Assembly: GCA_963839175.1 (NCBI GenBank)
Contig: CAWIUB010000001.1
Span: 1 to 64,000 of the forward strand
Direction of reading: 5' to 3'
Source of the DNA: CAWIUB01 sp963839175
GTDB lineage: Bacteria; Actinomycetota; Actinomycetes; Mycobacteriales; Jatrophihabitantaceae
DNA: 64,000 nucleotides
Shown in pieces: positions 16,921 through 24,329 of this stretch; position 1 is the stretch's first letter; every line of letters starts with the position of its first letter. The notes beneath the pieces were generated by a model that did not search any database, was not told where the DNA came from, and saw only the letters and a list, made by a program, of their open reading frames with translations. A program made the position numbers and the translations under genes.

Positions 16921-17568
16921 ATGATGGATCGCTTCAACGGCCTGGATATCCCCGAGTCGCTGGCGGACGCGCTCAAGCCCGCGACGCTGGCGCTCGTCGT
17001 CTACGACATGCAGGCCGGCATCCTCTCCCAGATCTCCGACGCTGACCGCGTGCTCGCCAACGTCCGAAAGCTCCTCGCCGCCGCGCGTCAACGCCGGATT
17101 CGCACGATCTTCACCCGCCACTACTTCATGCCCACCGAGCTCGCCGGCGTCTTCCAGCTTCGGCAAGCAAAGGTCTGGCAGCACAAGGACCGGGCAGCGG
17201 ACACCCACCCATTGATCCCGCACGGCTCAGTCGGCTTCCATCTGGTCGACGGCCTCGACCCACGCCCCAGCGAGGCGGTGATTGACAAGATCACCATGTC
17301 AGCGTTCGAGGGCACGCCGCTGGACATCGTGCTGCGCGACTGCGGAGTGCGCAGCTATTTGATCGCCGGAGTAGCCACCGAAGTGGGGATAGAACCGACG
17401 GTCCGTCACTCAATCGACCTCGGCTATCTTCCCATCGTCGTGCGCGACGCATGCGGGGCCGGGGATCGATCTGCCGGCGAGCGCGCCCTGGCGAGCATCG
17501 CGTTTGCCGGCGACGCGCTCCTCGCCGACACCGACGACGTCAGCTCCATCCTCAACGCCAGGAACTGA
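16921..17568 (+). CDS. Isochorismatase-family hydrolase lacking the catalytic Cys
   Basis: This 215-aa protein has the isochorismatase/nicotinamidase fold. Asp is in VVYDMQAG, Lys in IDKITMSAFEGT, and the loop is IAGVATEVGIEPTVRHS. In cysteine hydrolases the VG of that last motif is VC. Here the nucleophile Cys is Gly, as in true isochorismatases of the EntB type, which do not use a Cys nucleophile. Two adjacent ATGs (16921, 16924) can serve as start. No siderophore or isochorismate genes are nearby, so the substrate is unknown. Confidence 0.82.
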   Translation: MMDRFNGLDIPESLADALKPATLALVVYDMQAGILSQISDADRVLANVRKLLAAARQRRIRTIFTRHYFMPTELAGVFQLRQAKVWQHKDRAADTHPLIPHGSVGFHLVDGLDPRPSEAVIDKITMSAFEGTPLDIVLRDCGVRSYLIAGVATEVGIEPTVRHSIDLGYLPIVVRDACGAGDRSAGERALASIAFAGDALLADTDDVSSILNARN

Positions 17569-17985
17569 TCGCGAGGTGCGCAACGTCCCGCAGACGTCTC
17601 ACGGGACGAGCACCGGGCCGCACAGGCCGCGGATCGTGCGCACAGAACACCGACGCGTCGACCCTTCAATCGTGCGGCCGCCCGCGCCGCATTCGACGAG
17701 ACCCGCGCGCCCTCAGCATCGTCATCGCGCCGAGTGTGGAGCATCCCGGCCGGTGCAAGCTGCTGCCAGTTGGGCGGCTACTTGCACTCGGCAGATCCTT
17801 GTTACCGCTCTACGGCCGGTGTTAACCACCCGGCAATAACTACAGTGGTCCGGTCGGCCGTGCCGCGGCGCCAGCCCGTACCTCGATGCAGCGGCGCGGA
17901 CCTTCGGAAGCCCTCGGCTATGTGCGCGGGATCGATGTGCGCGGCCAGGCACGAAGTCGGTGGGGTTCGCGCAGCTCGGACTGGT
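17569..17985. other. No gene recognised
   Basis: This stretch lies between convergent genes. I found no credible reading frame, tRNA or convincing terminator hairpin in it. Confidence 0.35.
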
Positions 17986-18423
17986 TCAGCCGATCCGCTG
18001 GGCCAGCGACACGATGATCCCCTCCGGACCGCGCACGTAGGCCATGCGCCACATGTGCTCGTACTCGCCGATGCCGCCGACCAGCCGGTAGCCGTCCGCG
18101 GCCAGCCGCTCGACGGCGGCAGGCACGTCGTCGATCTCGAAAGAAACATTGCGGAGACCCAGCTCGTTGGGCATGGCCGTGGGCGATCCGGGCCGGTGAT
18201 CGGACCGGACGAAGCTCGACAGTTCGACCCGGGCACCTCCGTCCGGAGCCCGCAACATGGCGATCTCGCAGCGCGAGTCGGGGATCCCGGTGACAGTGTC
18301 GACAAACTCGCCCTCGACGAACGCCCGCCCCTCGACCTCGAGACCCAGCCCGACGAAGAACGCCGTCACGTTGTCGAGGTCGGCGACGGTGATGCCGACA
18401 TGGTCAAAACGGATATGAGACAT
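17986..18423 (-). CDS. VOC (glyoxalase/bleomycin-resistance) family protein
   Basis: This single VOC-fold protein of 145 aa begins with IRFDHVGITVADLDNVTAFF. The second half-repeat has LRNVSFEIDDVPAAVERL and ends RGPEGIIVSLAQ. Metal ligands are plausible: His in DHVGI, Glu in RVELSSF, and Glu in GPEGI. The start is ATG 18423, because AGGAGG lies 9 bases upstream. The ATG at 18432 sits directly on the ribosome-binding site. The substrate is unknown. Confidence 0.87.
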   Translation of the reverse strand: MSHIRFDHVGITVADLDNVTAFFVGLGLEVEGRAFVEGEFVDTVTGIPDSRCEIAMLRAPDGGARVELSSFVRSDHRPGSPTAMPNELGLRNVSFEIDDVPAAVERLAADGYRLVGGIGEYEHMWRMAYVRGPEGIIVSLAQRIG

Positions 18424-18726
18424 AGGATCCATCCTCCTTGTGGTCTAACACAGAAGGAGACGGAGCCGAGCGAGGCTTCTCGACGCGGCATCCAACTTTC
18501 CTGGCCGCGGGCGCATCGAGCGCTGCCTGGCCAATCCGGTCCCACCGCGCGCGTCGCGGCCCAAGCCGACATCGAGCGCCACTCGCCCATCACATTGCTC
18601 TCCCGGCCTCGACAACCATCAGACGTCGAACCGGACCACGCGGGATCCGTCGATATCGAGCAGCTTGACCGGCTCCGCGAACACGCAGATGCGTCGCTCT
18701 GGGCCTAGATCCGCTCAAGGCGCTAG
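18424..18726. other. No gene recognised
   Basis: This stretch holds the ribosome-binding site of the VOC gene and otherwise nothing I can support on either strand. Confidence 0.35.
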
Positions 18727-18885
18727 CTGACGGTCAGGATGAACTCGGTGGTGACGTCGGCGCCGCGCGACCACTTGTTGAGGACGGCTTCGGCTAGCGG
18801 GAGGACGTTGCCGTGGACATGGTCGCTCCACCGCCACAACCCGATCGCAACGTCGACAAGCAGCAGAACGGCGCGCCGGTAGCAC
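18727..18885 (-). pseudogene. C-terminal fragment of an unrecognised gene
   Basis: A minus-strand frame of about 50 codons reads like protein (AVLLLVDVAIGLWRW, HVHGNVLPLAEAVLNKW, TTEFILTVS) and ends at TAG. An in-frame stop cuts it off upstream and no start is available. I do not recognise it. It is probably the end of a deleted gene within the island region. Confidence 0.35.
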
Positions 18886-18919
18886 TAATTGGCTCCGGGA
18901 CGCATCCTGGACGCGCAGC

Positions 18920-20220
18920 TTAGAGGCCGAGTTGCCAGCGGATGCTCAGGCGGACCTCCTCGCTAAAGAGGTGGTCGTGCAGGTCGGCCGGTGGCCGCAG
19001 CTTTTCCGGTTCAATGGGGTGCCCAAGTCGACGCTCGACCGGCGTCTTCGCCAGTAAGTCGTTCAAAAGGGACACTGTCGACGGAAGCAGCTTCTCGAGC
19101 AAGACCGCCGGATCGGCATGGAGTTGGTCCAGCCCGAGCATACGGAGCCCCCACGCGTTCTCACCGCCCTGCCGATGTACGGCATCCAGAATTCTCACTT
19201 CGTCGGCCTTCGGGAGGCGCATCATCGTCCCGTCGGGTTGCCCGTCCCGGCCCCCGCTGACTCTGCTGCTAGGTAGGCCCGGCCCGTGCACGGTGTTACG
19301 CAGGAGCGACAGGATGGTCAGGGTGTCGTTCGCATATTCCGTATCCAAGACCTCTGCAAGCTCCGGCGTATCCTGGCGAACAAGCTTGAGCCACTGCCTT
19401 TTCTGCCATCCGGCGGGTCCGCTGGGGCCCGAAGCATCCGGTTGGCGACCCTCGCGGCCGCGTCGAGTGCACCCATCAAGAAGATCAGACAGGTGTCCAA
19501 GCCGATCAACGCATCTTCGGCTACGTCGTTGTCTTGACGCAGGCTCATGGCGCGCAACACGTCATCGCGGCATTGGAGGGCCCGTGTCAGACGCTGGAAG
19601 ACCGCACCAGCCAGGAATGTGAGGTCAGAGGGAAGCGTGTTCGGCGGCGCCTGCTTGCGGTCGATTTCCAGACAGGACGAAAACCAGCCCCATCCAGACG
19701 GAAGTAGCTCGCGCGCTCCGACCCAGTAATACAAGCCCTTGTTCATGGTCTCGGCATAGTCAGTTCGGGCGTCTTTCCTGATCACGTACTCGCCGCACGA
19801 CCGAAGGTAAAGACCGACGACAGCCAACGCGTCCTCGGGCGTGACGCAACAGACACCGTCCACCAAGGGGACGGGAACATCAAGAAGATAGGCCCGCCGC
19901 GTGACGAAGATGTCCGCATGCAACGCCTGCGCGGCGGATACCGCAACGGCGTCTAGCCCGCGATGGGACGCCGCCTGTGTGGCATCCAAATTGAGGTAAG
20001 CATGGGTTCGTTGATCCGCACTTGCAAACTCAACAACGTTCCGGCGCACGCCGCCATAGGTCAAGGACTTCCCATCCGTCCATTTGAGCGAATGAGTTGC
20101 AAGATCGTTAGGGTCATCCAACGGCGTGGCCACGATCCACCACAACGCGTGCGTTCCGGCGAATCGATCGGTCATCGTCGGCGCCGTTGGTGGCGGCCCG
20201 TCATCCGAGTAGTGCCACAC
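18920..20220 (-). pseudogene. Frameshifted gene of unknown function (about 430 codons)
   Basis: Two minus-strand frames, 19318-20220 and 18920 to about 19440, fit together as one protein. The first reads protein-like to about LIFLMGALDAAARVANRM. After a one-base shift near 19400-19450 the second continues as GWQKRQWLKLVRQDTPEL...TLTILSLLRNTVHGPG... to QLGL. The frame beyond the shift in the first ORF is arginine-rich shadow. The family is not recognised. The helical, Leu-rich C-terminal half and TrpTrp-containing N-terminus suggest a soluble protein. It is either a pseudogene or a sequencing error. Confidence 0.6.
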
Positions 20221-20600
20221 CGTGACTCAAGAGTGGGCGAGCAACCCAGCCAAGACGGATTCCGGAGTCCAGGTCCTTTGATGCTGTGTGAGTAGTTCCT
20301 CATCGACCATCACGCAGAGCTTCCGCAAGGTGGTTTCCGACCTGAATAACTCGGTCCAATGCCGATCGTTACGGCTTGGCCGCAGGGCTCGGACCACCTC
20401 GGGAGCGTACTAGCGCGGCACGCCAGGCAGCGGGCACTTGCAAGAGGCGACGCCGACCGTCCACGCACTGCGACGACGACATCTACATCACCGGACAGGC
20501 TCGCGCATAACGCCGCCGTCCATCTTACGTCGCCCGGCAAGTAATCGGCGATCTGTGCTCGATATTTTGGGCCGGACGTGATGTCGATCATTCAATTGGC
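20221..20600. other. No gene recognised
   Basis: This stretch lies upstream of the frameshifted gene and before the second tRNA-Arg-like repeat. The short open frames on both strands lack homologous-looking sequence. Confidence 0.35.
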
Positions 20601-20848
20601 GCCCTGTCCCAGGCGAAGTTGCTCCGCGAGGTAGGCCGACTCGCGAGCAAGCATCCAAATGCAACCGCGTTAGAGTTCTGAAACAGCGTCCGTGCAATGG
20701 GTCGTGCAATGAAAGCCTGCCAACGGGTACCGCTCACAGTCACTGTGGAGGTCAGAAGTGCAAGCCACGTTGGACACAGAGGCCCCTGACTAGGCGTCTG
20801 CCCGGCCTCCTAAGCCGGGCGTCGCAGGTTCGAATCCTGCCGGGGGCA
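20601..20848 (+). repeat. Diverged direct repeat ending in tRNA-Arg-like sequence, copy 2
   Basis: This is the second copy of the segment at 16253-16503. It has the phased pair CGTGCAATG at 20691-20699 and 20703-20711 and a 48-base perfect match over 20774-20821. The 4.3 kb between the copies has lower gene density and holds three unrelated genes. It looks like a decayed integrative element. Confidence 0.65.
20782..20848 (+). tRNA. tRNA-Arg(CCT)-like, D arm truncated, copy 2
   Basis: It has the same 67-base structure as copy 1: acceptor GCCCCTG/CGGGGGC, anticodon arm with CCT, and the same 13-base remnant in place of the D arm. The T arm differs (GCAGG-TTCGAAT-CCTGC) and CCA is not encoded. 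Conservation of the truncated form in both copies argues that the truncation is old and possibly part of the att site rather than random decay. Confidence 0.55.
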
Positions 20849-20972
20849 CCTCGATGTTTGCTGGCGTGCGGTGTCTTCTGGTCTACGCGTCGCCCGTCGT
20901 CGGACGGCTCGTGGAGCGGGCGCCTTCCTCCGCCATTCGACGAGTCCCTGCTCGGATGGCAACTCCACGGCT

Positions 20973-21000
20973 GTACACGTCTTGCGCACGTCCAGTGTAC
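20973..21000. promoter_or_regulatory. VapBC operator and promoter region
   Basis: A perfect inverted repeat GTACAC (20973-20978) / GTGTAC (20995-21000) lies just before vapB. A -10-like TACGAT at 20998-21003 overlaps its right arm and ends 6 bases before the ATG, so the message is probably leaderless. The palindrome is the likely site for autoregulation by the VapBC complex. Confidence 0.6.
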
Positions 21001-21009
21001 GATACGTGT

Positions 21010-21222
21010 ATGGCCAAGGTACGCACCAACATCGAGATCGAGGACGACTACGTTCGCGTCATCATGGACCGTTACGGCGTGCACACCAAGACCGACGCCG
21101 TCGATCTTGCGCTGCGTCACCTCGCCGGGCAGCCGATGGCGCGCGAGGAAGCGCTCGCTCTGCGCGGTGCCCAGGCGATCGCGGAGATCCCAGCCGACGT
21201 GGCCCCACACGGCGCCGCGTGA
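21010..21222 (+). CDS. vapB: VapB-type antitoxin
   Basis: This 70-aa antitoxin has an N-terminal ribbon-helix-helix-like segment (RTNIEIEDDYVRVIMDRYG, TKTDAVDLALRHLAG) and a short C-terminal tail that would bind the toxin. It starts at ATG 21010 and overlaps vapC by GTGA. An inverted repeat just upstream suits autorepression. Confidence 0.87.
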   Translation: MAKVRTNIEIEDDYVRVIMDRYGVHTKTDAVDLALRHLAGQPMAREEALALRGAQAIAEIPADVAPHGAA

Positions 21223-21629
21223 TACTCGCCGACACCTCGGCGTGGATCGAGTACGACCGCGCGACCGGTAGTCCTGTCGACGAGCGGATCACAACGTTGA
21301 TTGCCGCGGACGGCCCGCTCGTCGTCACCGAACCGGTGATCATGGAGGTGGTGGCCGGGGCACGAAGCACGGCACGCGAGGACGACCTGCGGCGGCTGAT
21401 GTTGCGCGGTGGCCTCCTGCGTTTCGACGCGGCGACTGACTTCGACGCAGCGGCGCTGATCTACCGGCGCTGTAGGCACGCAGGGATCACGCCGCGCGGG
21501 ATGATCGACTGCATGATCGCGGCGGTGGCCCGGCGCCGCGGCGCTGGCCTGCTCTGTTTCGACGCTGATCTCGAACGCGTCGCGACCTTAATCGGTATCG
21601 AGCTCGACGAGGCATCCGTGCGTAGATAG
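21219..21629 (+). CDS. vapC: VapC-type PIN-domain ribonuclease toxin
   Basis: This 136-aa PIN domain has the acidic active-site residues in ILADTSAWIEY, EPVIMEVVAG, GMIDCMIAAVA and LCFDADLE. VapC toxins cleave RNA, often tRNA or rRNA, when VapB is degraded. The start is GTG 21219, coupled to the vapB stop. The pair sits directly downstream of the second tRNA-Arg-like att sequence. Confidence 0.9.
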   Translation: MILADTSAWIEYDRATGSPVDERITTLIAADGPLVVTEPVIMEVVAGARSTAREDDLRRLMLRGGLLRFDAATDFDAAALIYRRCRHAGITPRGMIDCMIAAVARRRGAGLLCFDADLERVATLIGIELDEASVRR

Positions 21630-21743
21630 CGGCTCGGCCAGCGGCCCAGCCGGATCGTCGGCAAGGCGTCGACGAACTCACGAGCGGGGCGGTCCGACCG
21701 TCGAGCACATCACCGACAAATGGCCCCGCGGAAGGCGTCTCGA

Positions 21744-22005
21744 TCAGTAGACCTGAACGCCGTAGGCAGACAGCGCGGCAGTCACGGGCTGGAAGAACGT
21801 CGTCCGGCCCTCTTGCGGTCACCGCTCCCACCTGAGGTGAGGCCGACCGCCGCGGTGTTGTCGTCGAGCGCGCCGCCGCTATCACCGGGCTCGGCACAGA
21901 CGTTGGTCTGGATGAGTCCCGGACGGTGCCGCCGCCGACGTAATGCACCGTCACGTTCAGCGCGGTGACCCTGCCGCTGTGCAGCGACTACTACTCGCAC
22001 CCCCG
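21744..22005 (-). pseudogene. Decayed S1-family secreted serine protease (streptogrisin-like), C-terminal part
   Basis: Read from right to left the minus strand gives RVTALNVTVHYVGGGTV. After a frameshift it gives GLIQTNVCAEPGDSGGAL (with the catalytic-Ser motif GDSGG) and TAAVGLTSGGSG. After a second shift it gives TTFFQPVTAALSAYGVQVY and a stop at 21744. This is the order of a streptogrisin-type alpha-lytic protease C-terminus. The His and Asp parts of the triad are not recognisable. At least two frameshifts make it non-functional. Confidence 0.72.
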
Positions 22006-22130
22006 TCCGGTCGACGAGGTGGTCGAACTCGTCGGGCTGTCCGCCAGGCGTGACGCGCGGGTCGTGAAAGATCCTTTGCGTCACGTTAAGGAGGACTGCG
22101 GGATCCCGAGCTCACCCCGGACATGGGCTG

Positions 22131-22931
22131 TTAGGCGGGCTCGAACTCGCGCAGCATCGCCGCTAGCGCGACTTGGTCGGGTCCAACGAACGGGTTGGTG
22201 TCCGGAGCGTCGAGGACGTTCGCGAGCAACGCCGCCGTGCTCCCCTTCGACGGCGGCAGGTGCGTACTGAAAATCCACGACGGGTCGAACTCGCGCAGCG
22301 GCATCACCGAGGCCGCGAACTTCGCCGCATCGACCGTGTGTATCCACGGACTGTCGACGCTGGCCCAGAGCAGCTGAGCGGCACGAAGCTCATCGGGCGG
22401 CGCGGCGGCGGCATTGTCGGCGGCGGCGAGATCGGCAGAGGACATCGGTGCGCCGAAGCAGTCGGAGCTGAAGCACACCCCGGAACGGTGATCGAACAGG
22501 CCGACGGTCGCCGGGTTGTCGTACAGCGGCGGCCGGAAACCGGTCAGGCTCCGGTCACCGACGTGGAGCGACTGGCCCGGGTTGAGCAGATAGACGCGCG
22601 GCATCGGCAGCGGGCGCTCCGTCGACATGATGCCGGCGCCGACGAAGGTGGTGACCACTCGCGCGTTCGGCGCGGCGTCGAGCAGGGCGAACAGGCCGCC
22701 AGTGTGGTCGCGGTCGGGGTGGGTGAGCCAGATCCAGCGCACGTCTGACGGGTCGATGACGTCGGCGAGACCCGAGACGAAGTCGCGGTCGGCCAGCCCG
22801 AGGCCGGCGTCGACCACGACTGGCTGCGCCGAGTGCAACACGAACGCGTTGACGGGCAGGAACCCAAGACCGGGTACTTCCAGGTAGTCGTTGAGGACGC
22901 TGACGTCCTTGTGGGCGCGGTAGGTTTTCAT
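22131..22931 (-). CDS. MBL-fold metallo-hydrolase
   Basis: This 266-aa metallo-beta-lactamase-fold protein has the metal motif THPDRDHTGG, a downstream Asp in VCFSSDCFGAP and a terminal His in STHLPPS. ATG 22931 follows a strong ribosome-binding site (GGGGGAG). It is the third gene of a TetR-mycothiol enzyme-MBL set on the minus strand. The shared direction suggests co-regulation by the TetR protein. The substrate is unknown, but hydrolysis of a thioester or mycothiol adduct would fit the neighbour. Confidence 0.86.
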   Translation of the reverse strand: MKTYRAHKDVSVLNDYLEVPGLGFLPVNAFVLHSAQPVVVDAGLGLADRDFVSGLADVIDPSDVRWIWLTHPDRDHTGGLFALLDAAPNARVVTTFVGAGIMSTERPLPMPRVYLLNPGQSLHVGDRSLTGFRPPLYDNPATVGLFDHRSGVCFSSDCFGAPMSSADLAAADNAAAAPPDELRAAQLLWASVDSPWIHTVDAAKFAASVMPLREFDPSWIFSTHLPPSKGSTAALLANVLDAPDTNPFVGPDQVALAAMLREFEPA

Positions 22932-22957
22932 GTCTCCCCCGTTGGTATTGGAACGTG

Positions 22958-23719
22958 TCAGAACGGAACTTGCGTCGCGAGCAACCCGCCGCCGGGTGCG
23001 CCTCTGCCGGACAGCACGCGGCAGAAATCGACGGCGTCCATCTCGACGAGCGGCCCCCCGGTTTCGCTCGTCCAGGTGCCGCCTGCGGGTCCGGACAGCC
23101 GCAGCGTGTACGGCTGGCCGTGCCGCCGTGCCCACTCGGCTGCGACGTCGGCGACGATCACCCCGTCGTGGTCGGCGGTGAGCGCGTAGGCGGCGCCGGT
23201 CGCGCAGACGATGTCGATCCGGTGCATCCACGGATCGCGAGTGAGGATGATGTCAACCAGGTAGCCGATCGTCCAGGCCTCGTTGTGTCCTCCGACGCGT
23301 GGCAGGTCTCGCAGGGCGCGCCGACGGACGAAGCTCGGGGTCCAGCGCCGCCCGCGGGCCGCCTTCGGGGCTCGAATTGCGAACCGGTCGACGATCTGCT
23401 GGGGGTTCATCTCGGCACGCTCCTCGACCTGTACCGCGGTCAGCGCGTCGATGAACAGGCCGCCACGCGCACGGGCAGCCTTGGCCTGCCGGGATTGCTC
23501 TCGCATGGACGCCGCCATCTCGACCATGCCGAGCGCGTGCGCGGCCATGGCGCGAACGTCCCAGCCCGCGCACTCGGTCGGGCAGGTCCAGTCGTCCGGC
23601 GCCAGCGCCCGCAGCAGATCGAGGACGCGCTGATATTCCGTGGCGGCGAGCCGCATCGCGGTCGGCCGGGGCAGCGCCGCGCGACGTGGCGCCGCCTTCG
23701 CGGCTCCGGTGATGGTCAT
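22958..23719 (-). CDS. Maleylpyruvate isomerase/mycothiol-dependent (DinB_2-fold) enzyme
   Basis: This 253-aa protein has the N-terminal MDMPI/DinB fold: EYQRVLDLLRALAPDDW, CPTECAGWDVRAMAAHALGMVEM with the metal-ligand His, then GGHNEAWTIGYLVDIILTRDPWMHRIDI. A C-terminal wing includes GPAGGTWTS and DAVDFCRVLSGR. Family members use mycothiol as cofactor or ligand in detoxification. ATG 23719 follows AGGAGG and overlaps the tetR stop by 4 bp. Confidence 0.86.
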   Translation of the reverse strand: MTITGAAKAAPRRAALPRPTAMRLAATEYQRVLDLLRALAPDDWTCPTECAGWDVRAMAAHALGMVEMAASMREQSRQAKAARARGGLFIDALTAVQVEERAEMNPQQIVDRFAIRAPKAARGRRWTPSFVRRRALRDLPRVGGHNEAWTIGYLVDIILTRDPWMHRIDIVCATGAAYALTADHDGVIVADVAAEWARRHGQPYTLRLSGPAGGTWTSETGGPLVEMDAVDFCRVLSGRGAPGGGLLATQVPF

Positions 23720-24327
23720 CGGGTCCTCCTCAGTCGTGGGCCAGGCACGCCCACCTCGTCGGCGTACATGTCGACGAGCCGGGGAAGCTGGCGGCGCCAG
23801 CCTTCGCCCGTCGGATCGTTGGCAAGTTGCTGGTCGACGAATCCCGCGACGATCGCAGTGTTCAAATCGACGTCGGCCTGGGACGTGATGCCGATCTCGG
23901 CGAGCCGCAGCCGGAACAGTGCCATCGCCTCCAGCGACGGTGCATACGCCTCGTCGGTCGGCCGGAAATCCGGGATGGTGCGCTGATTCATCAGCTGATA
24001 GCGCGCGAGGTCGGCCACGGCGAAGTCGAAGAACTGCTCGGCAAGCACCAGCAACCGCCGCCGAGGAGCCTTCGGCAGTGGCGCCTCGCGCGACAGCTCC
24101 AGCAGCCGCTGCCACGCCTGGCCGAACATCGCGTCGTAGATGGCGTTCTTCGACTCGAAGTGGGTGTACAGCGACGGCGACCGCATGCCGATCCGCTCCG
24201 CGACGGCGCGCAAGGTGAGCGCGGCAAGCCCGTCACGGTGGGCAATCTCCCAAGCCGCGTCCAGGATCTCTCGGCGCGTTGCCTCACGCCGTTCGGCTAG
24301 CCTATCGCGATTAGGCAAAGCGGTCAT
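23716..24327 (-). CDS. TetR-family transcriptional regulator
   Basis: This 203-aa repressor has an N-terminal helix-turn-helix (TRREILDAAWEIAHRDGL, TLRAVAERIGMRSPSLYTHFESK) and a ligand-binding helical C-terminal domain. It is the first gene of the operon with the mycothiol enzyme and the MBL protein. The short repeated sequence GATTAGGCA/GGTTAGGCA around 24310-24336, close to its start, is a possible operator. Confidence 0.92.
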   Translation of the reverse strand: MTALPNRDRLAERREATRREILDAAWEIAHRDGLAALTLRAVAERIGMRSPSLYTHFESKNAIYDAMFGQAWQRLLELSREAPLPKAPRRRLLVLAEQFFDFAVADLARYQLMNQRTIPDFRPTDEAYAPSLEAMALFRLRLAEIGITSQADVDLNTAIVAGFVDQQLANDPTGEGWRRQLPRLVDMYADEVGVPGPRLRRTR

Positions 24328-24329
24328 GG

